Assembly: GCF_020715685.1 (NCBI RefSeq)
Contig: NZ_CP085840.1
Coordinates: 2,914,001-2,978,000 of the forward strand
Length of the DNA: 64,000 bases
Reading direction: 5' to 3'
Source of the DNA: Dermatobacter hominis
GTDB lineage: Bacteria > Actinomycetota > Acidimicrobiia > Acidimicrobiales > Microtrichaceae
The position numbers and the translations under genes are program-made. This document shows, piece by piece, positions 53,502 to 61,360 of the stretch (positions within the stretch are counted from its first letter, which is position 1; the number at the start of each line of letters is the position of its first letter). The notes beneath the pieces were generated by a model that did not search any database, was not told where the DNA came from, and saw only the letters and a list, made by a program, of their open reading frames with translations.

Positions 53502-54854
53502 ATGGCACGGACCCGGACCGTCTTCAGGTGCATGAGCTGCGGCGCCGGCACGCCCAAGTGGTCCGGGCGCTGCGCGTCGTGCGGTGACTGGAACACGCTG
53601 TCCGAGGAGCTCGAGGTCGACGAGCCGACCGTCGTGCCGCTGGCCGCCTCGACGCCGCCCACCCCGATCACCCAGCTGTCGGCCGTCGGCGGGTCGCCGG
53701 TGGCCACCGGGATCGCCGAGCTCGACCGCGTGCTCGGCGGCGGCCTCGTCCCGGGCAGCGTCTCGCTGCTGGGCGGCGAGCCGGGCGTGGGCAAGTCCAC
53801 GCTCGTCCTCCAGGTCCTCGCGGCGCGGGCCCGGGCCGGGGCGCGGGTCCTCTACGTCACGGGCGAGGAGTCGGTCGACCAGGTCCGCCTCCGGGCCGAG
53901 CGCGTCGGCGCGCTGCACGACGACCTGCTCCTCGCCGCCGAGACCGCGATGGGCAACGTGGGCGTGCACATCGAGGCGACCCAGCCCGAGCTCGTGGTCG
54001 TCGACTCGGTGCAGACGCTGCACGACCAGCGCTTCACGAGCGCGCCCGGCTCGGTCACCCAGGTCCGGGAGTGCGCGCACCGCCTGGTGCAGATCGCCAA
54101 GTCCACCGGCACGACCGTGCTGCTGGTCGGCCACGTCACGAAGGACGGCCAGCTCGCCGGCCCGCGGGTCCTGGAGCACGTCGTCGACACCGTGCTGTCG
54201 CTCGAAGGCGACCGCCAGCACGACCTCCGCATCCTGCGCGCCGCCAAGCACCGGTTCGGCTCGACCGACGAGATCGGCATGTTCACCGTGCACGGTCGCG
54301 GGCTCGTGGACCTCCCCGACCCGTCGTCGCTGCTGCTCGGGGACCGCACGCCCGGGCTGCCGGGCTCGCTGGTCGTGCCCGCCCTCGAGGGCCACCGGCC
54401 GCTGCTGGTCGAGGTCCAGGCGCTGGTGGCCAGCTCGTCGCTGCCGCAGCCTCGCCGCTCGGTGCAGGGCCTGGACAGCGGCCGGCTCTCGCTGCTCCTC
54501 GCGGTCCTGCAGCAGCGCGTCGGCGTCGAGATCGGCAAGCACGACGTGTACGCCATGACCGTGGGCGGGGTGAAGGTCGTCGAACCCGGGGCGGACCTGG
54601 CGGTGTGCCTGGCCACGGTGTCGTCGGCCATCGGCAAGGACGTGCCGGCCGGCGTGATCGCCTGCGCCGAGGTCGGCCTCGGCGGCGAGCTGCGCCAGGT
54701 GAGCCGGCTCGAACGGCGGCTCGCCGAGGCGGCCCGGCTCGGGTTCACCACGGCGATCGTCCCCCACTCCGCCCCGGCGATGTCGGTGCCGATCGAGGTC
54801 CTCCGGGCCCCCACCGTGAAGGCGGCGATGCACCTCGCCGGGCTGGCCGCCTGA
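53502..54854 (+). CDS. radA: DNA repair protein RadA
   Basis: This 450-residue RecA-like branch-migration helicase has a C4 zinc finger (FRCMSCGAGTPKWSGRCASCGDW), Walker A LLGGEPGVGKSTL, the RadA-specific KHRFGSTDEIGMF (KNRFG-like, here KHRFG) and a C-terminal Lon-like P domain (ALEGHRPLLVEVQALV, AGVIACAEVGLGGELRQVSRLERRLAEAARLGF). It processes recombination intermediates. disA follows 61 bp downstream, a pairing conserved in many Gram-positives. Confidence 0.97.
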   Translation: MARTRTVFRCMSCGAGTPKWSGRCASCGDWNTLSEELEVDEPTVVPLAASTPPTPITQLSAVGGSPVATGIAELDRVLGGGLVPGSVSLLGGEPGVGKSTLVLQVLAARARAGARVLYVTGEESVDQVRLRAERVGALHDDLLLAAETAMGNVGVHIEATQPELVVVDSVQTLHDQRFTSAPGSVTQVRECAHRLVQIAKSTGTTVLLVGHVTKDGQLAGPRVLEHVVDTVLSLEGDRQHDLRILRAAKHRFGSTDEIGMFTVHGRGLVDLPDPSSLLLGDRTPGLPGSLVVPALEGHRPLLVEVQALVASSSLPQPRRSVQGLDSGRLSLLLAVLQQRVGVEIGKHDVYAMTVGGVKVVEPGADLAVCLATVSSAIGKDVPAGVIACAEVGLGGELRQVSRLERRLAEAARLGFTTAIVPHSAPAMSVPIEVLRAPTVKAAMHLAGLAA

Positions 54855-54903
54855 GCGGCCGCGCCCGGTCCCACGCGCCGATGCCGGCCCGCGGATCACC
54901 GCC

Positions 54904-54909
54904 TAGACT
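54904..54909 (+). promoter_or_regulatory. disA: -10 hexamer TAGACT for disA
   Basis: TAGACT is followed by 6 nt and ATG 54916, so disA probably has its own leaderless promoter in addition to read-through from radA. Confidence 0.48.
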
Positions 54910-54915
54910 GCGCCG

Positions 54916-55989
54916 ATGGCGCTCCGCCGCAACCCCGAGCTGCAGGCTGCGCTGGCGGCGGTCGCCCCGGGGCAGCCCCTGCGGGAGGGTCTGGACCGCA
55001 TCCTGAAGGCCGGGATGGGCGCGCTGATCGTCATCGGCGACGGCCCCGAGGTGCTCAACATCTCGTCCGGCGGCTTCCTCGTCAACGCAGCGTTCTCGCC
55101 GCAGCGCCTGTCCGAGCTCGCCAAGACCGACGGCGCGATCGTGCTCACGCCCGACGCCGGCTACATCGCCCGGGCCAACGTGCACCTCGTGCCCAACCCG
55201 AACGTCCCCACCGAGGAGACCGGCACCCGGCACCGCACGGCCGAGCGGGTGGCCCGGTCGATCGGCGTCCCGGTCATCTCCGTGTCCGAGGACATGGCCG
55301 TGGTGACCGTCTACACGAAGACGATCCGCTACCAGCTCGAGCCGATCACCTCGATCCTGAGCCGGTGCAACCAGGCGCTGCAGACGCTGGAGCGCTACAA
55401 GAACCGCCTCAACGAGGAGTCGACCAACCTCACCTCGCTCGAGGTCGAGGACCTCGTCACGCTGCGCGACGTGGTGACGCTCCTGCAGCGCGCCGAGCTC
55501 GTCGCGCGCATCTCCGACGAGATCGACCGCTACCTCGTCGAGCTCGGCACCGACGGCCGGCTGGTCCGGCTGCAGCTCCGCGAGCTCATGGCGGGCGTCG
55601 AGGACGAGCGCCGGCTCGTCGTCCTGGACTACCTGCAGGCCGACGCATCCTGGGACCTGGAGCAGGCGATCGACACGCTGTCCGACCTCGACATGGAGGA
55701 CCTGCTCGACCAGGACAAGGTGGCCCACGCGCTGCACCTGTCGGGCCAGACCGACGACATGGACGCGCAGCTGCAGGCCCGCGGCTACCGCATGCTGGCC
55801 CGCATCCCCCGCATGCCCGACGAGATGTCCGAGCGCCTCATCGCCCACTACGGCTCGCTCGAGAAGCTGAGCCGGGCGTCGGTCCAGGACCTGGCGTCGG
55901 TCGATGGCGTGACCGACCACTGGGCGCTGACCATCAAGGACGCGCTCGGCCGGATCGCCGAGTCGAGCATCCTCGACCGCTACACCTGA
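54916..55989 (+). CDS. disA: Diadenylate cyclase DisA (c-di-AMP synthase, DNA scanning)
   Basis: This 357-residue enzyme makes c-di-AMP from two ATP. The DAC domain holds ELAKTDGAIVL (DGA motif), and GTRHRTAERVARSIGVPVISVSED (RHR motif). A helical linker precedes the C-terminal HhH DNA-binding domain (IPRMPDEMSERLIAHYGSLEKLSRASVQDLASVDGVTDHWA). DisA scans DNA and stops synthesis at branched structures; RadA is a known inhibitor in Bacillus and mycobacteria. No c-di-AMP phosphodiesterase is seen in the window. Confidence 0.97.
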   Translation: MALRRNPELQAALAAVAPGQPLREGLDRILKAGMGALIVIGDGPEVLNISSGGFLVNAAFSPQRLSELAKTDGAIVLTPDAGYIARANVHLVPNPNVPTEETGTRHRTAERVARSIGVPVISVSEDMAVVTVYTKTIRYQLEPITSILSRCNQALQTLERYKNRLNEESTNLTSLEVEDLVTLRDVVTLLQRAELVARISDEIDRYLVELGTDGRLVRLQLRELMAGVEDERRLVVLDYLQADASWDLEQAIDTLSDLDMEDLLDQDKVAHALHLSGQTDDMDAQLQARGYRMLARIPRMPDEMSERLIAHYGSLEKLSRASVQDLASVDGVTDHWALTIKDALGRIAESSILDRYT

Positions 55990-55996
55990 CCGACCG

Positions 55997-56602
55997 GTGG
56001 CCGGTCCCGAGGGGCTCGCGAACCCGCCGTCGGAGCACGCCGGCCGGCCGGTCGTCGCCGCCGCGACCCCGGCGGAGTGGACCGCCTGGCTCGAGGAGCA
56101 CGCGGACGACTCTCCGGCCGTCTGGCTGACGGTGTGGAAGCAGGCCGCCGGACCCGACGCGCTGGACTACGAGTCCGCCGTGCTCGAGGCCGTCTGCTTC
56201 GGGTGGATCGACTCGACGGTGCACGCGCTCGACGACCTGCGCTTCCTGATGCTGGTGGCGCCGCGCAAGCCCGGCAGCGGGTGGTCGGCGTCGAACAAGG
56301 CCCGCATCGAGCAGCTCGAGGCCGCCGGGAGGATGCGGCCGCAGGGCCGGACGGTCATCGAGGCGGCCAAGGCCGACGGCTCCTGGACGCTGCTCGACTC
56401 GGTCGAGGCGCTCGAGGCCCCCGACGACCTGCTCGACGCGCTCGCTGCGGCCGGCGTGCGGGAGCGGTGGGACGAGCAGCGGCCCGGTCGCCGCAAGCTC
56501 GTCCTGCTGGCGCTGGTGCAGGCCAAGCGCCCGGCCACCCGCCAGAAGCGCATCGACGCGGCGGTCGACGCCCTCGTGGCCCACGGCGAGCTGCCGTCGT
56601 AG
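55997..56602 (+). CDS. YdeI/OmpD-associated-like protein
   Basis: This 201-residue protein fits the YdeI/'bacteriocin-protection' family: ATPAEWTAWLEEHADDSPAVWLTVWKQ, LDYESAVLEAVCFGWIDSTVHALDD, LMLVAPRKPGSGWSASNKARIEQL and the C-terminal RKLVLLALVQAKRPATRQKRIDAAV. The biochemical role is not established. GTG 55997 lies 8 bp after disA, suggesting co-transcription. Confidence 0.85.
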   Translation: MAGPEGLANPPSEHAGRPVVAAATPAEWTAWLEEHADDSPAVWLTVWKQAAGPDALDYESAVLEAVCFGWIDSTVHALDDLRFLMLVAPRKPGSGWSASNKARIEQLEAAGRMRPQGRTVIEAAKADGSWTLLDSVEALEAPDDLLDALAAAGVRERWDEQRPGRRKLVLLALVQAKRPATRQKRIDAAVDALVAHGELPS

Positions 56603-56674
56603 GACCGCCGGACCGCATCCCGCATCCCCCGCCGACCACCCGCGAGCGTGCCCTCGTGGTGCCGGGGCCGGTCG

Positions 56675-56680
56675 TAGTGT
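56675..56680 (+). promoter_or_regulatory. -10 hexamer TAGTGT for the dienelactone hydrolase gene
   Basis: TAGTGT is followed by 8 nt and ATG 56689. Confidence 0.45.
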
Positions 56681-56688
56681 CGGGGCCG

Positions 56689-57357
56689 ATGGAACTCACG
56701 CTGCCGTCCGGAACCGCCGCCTACGTCGCCCGAACCGAGGGCGCGACCCGCGGCCTGGTGATCATCCCCGACGTCTGGGGCCTGCGCCCGCTGTTCACCG
56801 AGATGTGCGACGACCTGGCCCGGCGCACGGGCTGGAGCGTCGGCTCCTTCGAGCCGTTCGCCGGGCGCGACCTGCCCGGCGAGGGCGACGCCGACGCCGG
56901 CCCCGCCCGCTTCGCCGTGATGCCCGAGATGTCGGACCGCCAGCTGCTGGGCGACGCCGTGGCCACCGCGGACGAGATCGGGCTCGAGCACGTCGGCCTC
57001 ATCGGCTTCTGCATGGGCGGCATGTACGCCCTCAAGGCCTCGTTCCTCGAGCGCTTCGACCGCATCGCCGCCTTCTACGGGATGATCCACGTGCCCGAGG
57101 CGTGGCAGGGCCCCGAGCAGGGCGAGCCGCTCGCGGCGCTGGCGGCCCGGGGCACCACGGCGGTCATGGCGGTCGTCGGGTCCGTCGACCCCTACACGCC
57201 GCCCGGCCACCTGCAGGAGCTGCGCGACGCCGGTGTCGACGTCGTCGAGTACGTGGGAGCGGACCACGGCTTCGTCCACGATCCGAGCCGACCGAGCCAC
57301 CGCGCCGACGACGCGGCCGAGGCCTGGGACCGGGTCCTCACCTTCCTGGCCGGCTGA
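56689..57357 (+). CDS. Dienelactone hydrolase family protein
   Basis: This 222-residue alpha/beta-hydrolase has the dienelactone-hydrolase triad: the Cys nucleophile in IGFCMGGMYALK, Asp in GSVDPYTPPGHLQEL and His in VGADHGFVHDPSRPSH. GLVIIPDVWGLRPLFTEMCDDLA gives the oxyanion region. Such enzymes hydrolyse dienelactone or similar esters; no catabolic cluster is adjacent, so a general esterase role is possible. It ends before a long hairpin. Confidence 0.9.
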   Translation: MELTLPSGTAAYVARTEGATRGLVIIPDVWGLRPLFTEMCDDLARRTGWSVGSFEPFAGRDLPGEGDADAGPARFAVMPEMSDRQLLGDAVATADEIGLEHVGLIGFCMGGMYALKASFLERFDRIAAFYGMIHVPEAWQGPEQGEPLAALAARGTTAVMAVVGSVDPYTPPGHLQELRDAGVDVVEYVGADHGFVHDPSRPSHRADDAAEAWDRVLTFLAG

Positions 57358-57386
57358 CCGCCGTCCCCCTGGCCCCTCACCCCCGT

Positions 57387-57438
57387 CGTTCTGTTCCCAC
57401 ATCCTGGGGCGAACACCCCAGGATCTGGGAACAGAACG
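57387..57438. repeat. Long near-perfect hairpin repeat (23-bp stem)
   Basis: Arms 57387-57409 (CGTTCTGTTCCCACATCCTG plus GGG) and 57416-57438 pair over 23 positions with one C-C mismatch around the 6-nt loop CGAACA. It lies between convergent genes (dienelactone hydrolase and Crp), so it may serve as a bidirectional terminator. The size, single mid-stem mismatch and loop length match the hairpin at 41230. Confidence 0.85.
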
Positions 57439-57472
57439 GGCGGCGGGGCGGTGACGGGGATCGGCCCCGGCG

Positions 57473-58132
57473 TCAGGACGAGCGGATCTCGAGCTCGCGA
57501 CGCTTGAGGATCCGGTACTGGCGGTCGTTCTGCTCGATCCAGCCGAGGCGCAGGAAGCTGGCGATCGCCTTGTTGACCCGCTCGCGGGAGGCGCCGACGA
57601 GACCGGCCAGCTCCTCCTGCGTGATCGGGATCTCGAAGTCGTCGCGATCGCCGGCGAGCTCGAGCAGGTGCTTGGCCGTGCGGCCGGTGACGTCGAGGAA
57701 GAAGGAGTCGGCCAGCGCCTCGTCGGTGGCGCGGATCCGCTGGCTCAGCAGGCGCACGACCGACCAGAGCAGCTCGGGGCTGTCCTCCCAGAGCGCCTTC
57801 AGCACCTCGTAGGGGATGCGGATGACGCTCGACTGCTCGAGCGCGCGGGCCTCGGCGGAGCGGCCGAGCCCGTCGAACAGGCCCATCTCGCCGAAGAGGT
57901 CGCCGCGCTCCATGAGCGCCACCATCGACTCGCGCCCGTCGACCGACTTGTTGGCGATCGCGATGCGGCCGTCGATCACGACGTAGCAGGCGTCGGCCTC
58001 GGCGCCCTCGCCGAAGACGACGTCGTTGCGGATGAGCTCCATGCGGTCGGCCGCGTCGGCCAGGCGGCGGTGGTCCTCGTCGCTGAACCGGTCGAACAGC
58101 TCGACGTTGCGGAGGAGCTCCATGTCGTTCAC
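57473..58132 (-). CDS. Crp/Fnr-family transcriptional regulator
   Basis: This 219-residue protein has the cyclic-nucleotide-binding fold (LRNVELFDRFSDEDHRRLADAA, ERGDLFGEMGLFDGLGRSAEARALEQSSVIRIP) and a C-terminal winged helix (ITQEELAGLVGASRERVNKAIASFLRLGWIE). The GEMGLFDGLGRSAEARA segment is close to the cAMP pocket of CRP/GlxR proteins (FGELALFDGxxRxA). GTG 58132 is chosen because TACGAT lies 7 nt before it. It lies upstream of, and divergent from, ispD, a place held by carD in mycobacteria. A cyclase is encoded 40 kb away in this window. Confidence 0.93.
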   Translation of the reverse strand: MNDMELLRNVELFDRFSDEDHRRLADAADRMELIRNDVVFGEGAEADACYVVIDGRIAIANKSVDGRESMVALMERGDLFGEMGLFDGLGRSAEARALEQSSVIRIPYEVLKALWEDSPELLWSVVRLLSQRIRATDEALADSFFLDVTGRTAKHLLELAGDRDDFEIPITQEELAGLVGASRERVNKAIASFLRLGWIEQNDRQYRILKRRELEIRSS

Positions 58133-58139
58133 GCCCGGC

Positions 58140-58145
58140 ATCGTA
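58140..58145 (-). promoter_or_regulatory. -10 hexamer TACGAT for the Crp gene
   Basis: Read on the minus strand, TACGAT lies 7 nt before GTG 58132. It supports that start over the earlier in-frame codons. Confidence 0.5.
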
Positions 58146-58150
58146 CAGAT

Positions 58151-58166
58151 TGCGAACTGCGTCACA
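58151..58166. promoter_or_regulatory. Candidate CRP-type operator
   Basis: TGCGA-N6-TCACA (TGTGA-N6-TCGCA on the other strand) differs from the CRP consensus by one base. It lies 5 bases upstream of the Crp gene -10, so autoregulation is a reasonable inference; it could also affect ispD. Confidence 0.5.
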
Positions 58167-58227
58167 CACAAGAGCGAGGCCAGGGAGGGCAGCGTGCTCA
58201 GCCGCGGGGCGGCCGCCGTCGGCCCGG

Positions 58228-58233
58228 TACCGT
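58228..58233 (+). promoter_or_regulatory. ispD: -10 hexamer TACCGT for ispD
   Basis: TACCGT is followed by 6 nt (GCAGCC) and ATG 58240. Confidence 0.5.
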
Positions 58234-58239
58234 GCAGCC

Positions 58240-58905
58240 ATGGCCGGCGACGGGACGGGTGAGGTGTGGTGCGTCGTCGTGGCGGCCGGATCGGGCTCGC
58301 GCTTCGGCGGACCCAAGCACCTCGCCGAGCTCCGCGGCCGCACCGTGCTGCAGCGCTCGATCGACGTCGCCCGCCGGTGCGCCGACGGCGTCGTGGTGGT
58401 GGTCGCGCCCGGTTCCGACGTCGGCGTCGACGGCGCGGACGTGGTGGTGGCGGGCGGCGACAGCCGATCGACCTCCGTGTCCAACGGCCTCGCCGCGGTG
58501 CCGGCCGGTGCCGAGGTCGTCCTGGTCCACGACGCGGCGCGGCCGCTGGCGTCGGGCTCGCTGTTCGCCCGTGTGGTCGAGGCGGTCCGTGACGGCGCCG
58601 ATGCCGCCGTACCGGTCGTGACCGTGGTCGACACGATCCGCGACCTCGACGGCGGGACCGTCGACCGCGATCGCCTGCGCGCCGTGCAGACGCCCCAGGG
58701 CTTCCGGGCCGCGGCGCTCCGTGCGGTCCACGCCCGCGGCGCCGAGGCGACCGACGACGCCGCGCTCGTCGAGGCCGACGGCGGCACCGTCGCGCTGGTC
58801 GAGGGCGAGCGGGCGAACCTCAAGATCACCGAGCCCGCCGACCTCGACGTGGCCGCTGCGCTGCTCGACCGGGCGGCGGCGAGCGGGGGAGACTCGGCCT
58901 CGTGA
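58240..58905 (+). CDS. ispD: 2-C-methyl-D-erythritol 4-phosphate cytidylyltransferase
   Basis: This 221-residue enzyme of the MEP pathway adds CMP to methylerythritol phosphate. It shows VVVAAGSGSRFGGPKHLAELRGRTVLQRSID (nucleotide-binding), GGDSRSTSVSNGLAAV, VLVHDAARPLASGSLF, VVTVVDTIRD, AVQTPQGFRAAALRAVH and KITEPADLDVAAALL. Its 3' end overlaps ispF by 4 bp. Isoprenoid precursors would feed the polyprenyl synthase encoded at 46.7 kb. Confidence 0.96.
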   Translation: MAGDGTGEVWCVVVAAGSGSRFGGPKHLAELRGRTVLQRSIDVARRCADGVVVVVAPGSDVGVDGADVVVAGGDSRSTSVSNGLAAVPAGAEVVLVHDAARPLASGSLFARVVEAVRDGADAAVPVVTVVDTIRDLDGGTVDRDRLRAVQTPQGFRAAALRAVHARGAEATDDAALVEADGGTVALVEGERANLKITEPADLDVAAALLDRAAASGGDSAS

Positions 58906-59453
58906 CGTTCCGCATCGGCAACGGCTTCGACGTGCACCGCTTCAGCGACGACCCCGATCGCGTGCTCGTCCTCGGGGGCGTGACGTTCCCGGGCGAGGCC
59001 GGCCTGCACGGCCACTCCGACGCTGACGTCGTCGCCCACGCCGTCGCCGAGGCGCTGCTCGGCGCGGCGGCGCTCGACGACCTCGGCTCGCACTTCCCCG
59101 ACACCGACGAGCGCTGGCGCGGCGCCGACAGCCTGCAGCTCCTCGCCGAGGTGGTCCGCCTCGTGGCGGCGGAGGGCTGGTCGCCGGTCAACGTCGACTG
59201 CTCGGTCATCGCCGAGCGACCGAAGCTGGCGCCCCGGCGCGCCGAGGTCCAGGCCGCGCTGTCCGAGGTCGTCGGCGCACCGGTCACCGTCAAGGGGCGG
59301 CGGGCCGAGGGCATCGGCGGGCTGGGCCGGGCCGAGGGCATCGCCTGCCTGGCATCGGCGCTCGTCGAGTCGCGCATCCACTTCGTGTCCGACACCGCGC
59401 CGGACGACGAGTCCGGCCGAGCGGGTCGCACCGAGCAGACGAGGAGCACCTGA
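58902..59453 (+). CDS. ispF: 2-C-methyl-D-erythritol 2,4-cyclodiphosphate synthase
   Basis: This 183-residue zinc enzyme forms the cyclic diphosphate in the MEP pathway. Zinc ligands lie in GFDVHRF and HGHSDADVVAHAVAEALLGAAALDDLGSHFPDTD. The C-terminal VTVKGRRAEGIGGLGRAEGIACLA departs from the common KATTNEKLGFIGR version but keeps the GxxGRxEGI pattern. An extra tail of about 25 residues follows. GTG overlaps ispD, and its TGA shares one base with the rlmB ATG. Confidence 0.95.
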   Translation: MTFRIGNGFDVHRFSDDPDRVLVLGGVTFPGEAGLHGHSDADVVAHAVAEALLGAAALDDLGSHFPDTDERWRGADSLQLLAEVVRLVAAEGWSPVNVDCSVIAERPKLAPRRAEVQAALSEVVGAPVTVKGRRAEGIGGLGRAEGIACLASALVESRIHFVSDTAPDDESGRAGRTEQTRST

Positions 59454-60490
59454 TGGCCGGACGATCCTCGGGCGGGCGCGGCGGCGCGCCCCGCGGCGGC
59501 AAGGGCGCGGGCAAGGGCCCGGGGAAGGGCGCAGGCGGCCGGGCGGGCGGCGCCCGTGGCGGCTCGTCGACCGGGGGTCGTGGCCGGCCCGCGCCGGGCG
59601 GGCGCGACCGATCGGCGCCGGGCGGCCGGGGCCGCGGCGCGTCGCAGGAGCGCACCGCACCGGCGCGGCCGTCGACCCGCTCGGGCGGTCGGCCGCAGCG
59701 CAAGGACCCGGGGCGCACGACCGCGCCGAAGGAGCGCGGCCTCGGCGGCACGCAGGTCGAGGGCCGGCAGGCGGTGCGAGAGCTCCTGCTGGCCGGACGG
59801 CGGAAGGTCTACGAGATCTTCCTGAACGCCGAGCTCGACCGGTCCGACATCGTCGGCGACATCGTCGACCTGGCCGACGAGCTCCGGGTCCCGATCACAG
59901 AGGTCAGCCGGGGTCGGCTGGACTCGCTCAGCCACACCGAGGCGCCTCAGGGCGTCGTGGCCCGCGCCGCCGAGCTGCCGCAGACCGCGCTGCACGACCT
60001 GTGCGAGCCGGTCGACGGACGGCCCCCGTTCCTGCTGGCGCTCGACGGGGTCACCGACCCGGGCAACCTCGGCGCGGTGATGAGGATCGCCGAGTGCGCG
60101 GGCGTCACCGGCGTGGTGCTGCCGCGCCACCGGGCGGTGCACGTGACGCCGACCGTGACGAAGGCGGCCGCGGGAGCCGTCGAGTACCTGCGCATGGCGC
60201 TCGTCGGCGGACTGCCGACCGCCATCACCGACCTCCGCGAGGCGGGGGTCTGGGTCGTGGGCCTGGACGCCGGCGGCGACACCAGCATCCACGACCTGCC
60301 GGTCGCGACCGATGCGGTGTGCCTCGTGCTCGGCGCCGAGGGCAAGGGCCTGTCCCGCCTCGCCGCGCAGCGCTGCGACCTGGTCGCGTCGATCCCGCTG
60401 CACGGGCACCTGTCGTCGCTGAACGTCGCGAGCGCCGGGGCGGTGGCCTGCTACGAGATCGCCCGACGTCGACCGGCCGCCGCCGGTTAG
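59453..60490 (+). CDS. rlmB: 23S rRNA (guanosine-2'-O-)-methyltransferase RlmB-like (SpoU family)
   Basis: This 345-residue protein has a basic Gly/Arg/Pro-rich leader of about 95 residues (GGRGGAPRGGKGAGKGPGKG and similar) that should bind RNA. The substrate-binding domain follows (GGTQVEGRQAVRELLLAGRRKVYEIFLNAELD), then the SPOUT domain with LALDGVTDPGNLGAVMRIAECAG, VCLVLGAEGKGLSRLAAQRCDLVASIPLHG and SLNVASAGAVACYEIAR, the knot motifs. It is the third gene of the ispD-ispF-rlmB operon. Its TAG stop is part of the next -10 hexamer. Confidence 0.93.
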   Translation: MAGRSSGGRGGAPRGGKGAGKGPGKGAGGRAGGARGGSSTGGRGRPAPGGRDRSAPGGRGRGASQERTAPARPSTRSGGRPQRKDPGRTTAPKERGLGGTQVEGRQAVRELLLAGRRKVYEIFLNAELDRSDIVGDIVDLADELRVPITEVSRGRLDSLSHTEAPQGVVARAAELPQTALHDLCEPVDGRPPFLLALDGVTDPGNLGAVMRIAECAGVTGVVLPRHRAVHVTPTVTKAAAGAVEYLRMALVGGLPTAITDLREAGVWVVGLDAGGDTSIHDLPVATDAVCLVLGAEGKGLSRLAAQRCDLVASIPLHGHLSSLNVASAGAVACYEIARRRPAAAG

Positions 60491-60493
60491 GTT
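60488..60493 (+). promoter_or_regulatory. -10 hexamer TAGGTT overlapping the rlmB stop codon
   Basis: TAGGTT begins with the rlmB TAG stop and ends 6 nt before ATG 60500. Confidence 0.45.
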
Positions 60494-60499
60494 CCCGGC

Positions 60500-61258
60500 A
60501 TGTCCGGAGACGCCGCCGATCCCCGACCGTCCGCCCTCGAGGCGTCGCGCCACACGGCCAAGGCCGTCCACGACGTCGGGGCCAAGTTCATGCTCGACCT
60601 CGAGATGTACGCCGACACGGCCGGCCTCGGCTACGAGGGCACCGCCTTCTACTTCGCCGGTCGCGGCGGGGTGCTGGGCGACGTCGACCACGACGTCGTG
60701 TTCGAGGCGTTCACGTTCTTCCCGGCCGAGACCGTCCAGCGGGGATGGGAGTCCTCGGCGTCCATCGAGGACCGCGACGCGGCCGCCCGGCGCTTCGCCG
60801 GCTACGCGGCGCGCTGGGCGACGGCCAACATCCCGGACGGGACCGGCGACCTGACGCGGCTGGCCGAGCTGTGCGGTGCGGTCATCGCCGCCGCCGACGC
60901 GACCGACGCCCCGGTGTTCGCCGGGTGGCGTGCGCTCGAGGAGCCCGACGGCGAGCGCGAGCTCGTCGTCCACCGCATGAACGCGCTGCGCGAGCTGCGG
61001 GCGGCCCGCCACGGCGCCGCGGTGCGAGAGGTCGGTCTCGAACCGGTCGACGCCTTCTTCATCCGGACGCCGTACATGGCTGCGATCTTCGGCTGGCCGG
61101 AGCCGACCTCGGAGCCCGACGAGGAGACCAAGGCGCGATGGGCCCTGGCCGAGGAGCTGACCGACCGCGCGTTCGCCAAGGACCTCGAGGTCCTCGGCGA
61201 CGAGGAGCTCGACGAGCTCTGCCAGCTCACCGACGAGCTCCTGGGCGTCGTGAGCTGA
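60500..61258 (+). CDS. SCO6745-family-like protein
   Basis: This 252-residue protein resembles the actinobacterial SCO6745/SalK-like family of unknown function: AGLGYEGTAFYFAGRGGVLGDVDHDVVFEAFTFFPAETVQRGWE is the characteristic block, followed by helical regions ending in LTDELLGVVS. No catalytic motif is evident. It is expressed from its own leaderless-type promoter after rlmB and converges on the FUSC-like gene. Confidence 0.72.
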   Translation: MSGDAADPRPSALEASRHTAKAVHDVGAKFMLDLEMYADTAGLGYEGTAFYFAGRGGVLGDVDHDVVFEAFTFFPAETVQRGWESSASIEDRDAAARRFAGYAARWATANIPDGTGDLTRLAELCGAVIAAADATDAPVFAGWRALEEPDGERELVVHRMNALRELRAARHGAAVREVGLEPVDAFFIRTPYMAAIFGWPEPTSEPDEETKARWALAEELTDRAFAKDLEVLGDEELDELCQLTDELLGVVS

Positions 61259-61360
61259 GCGGGCCGGCCGGAGCGACGACGTCCTGACACGCGACCCCGC
61301 CTGACCCGCACCGGCGCTGCCTGACCGGCGCCGACCGGACCGGAGCGTCCGCGCGCTGCG

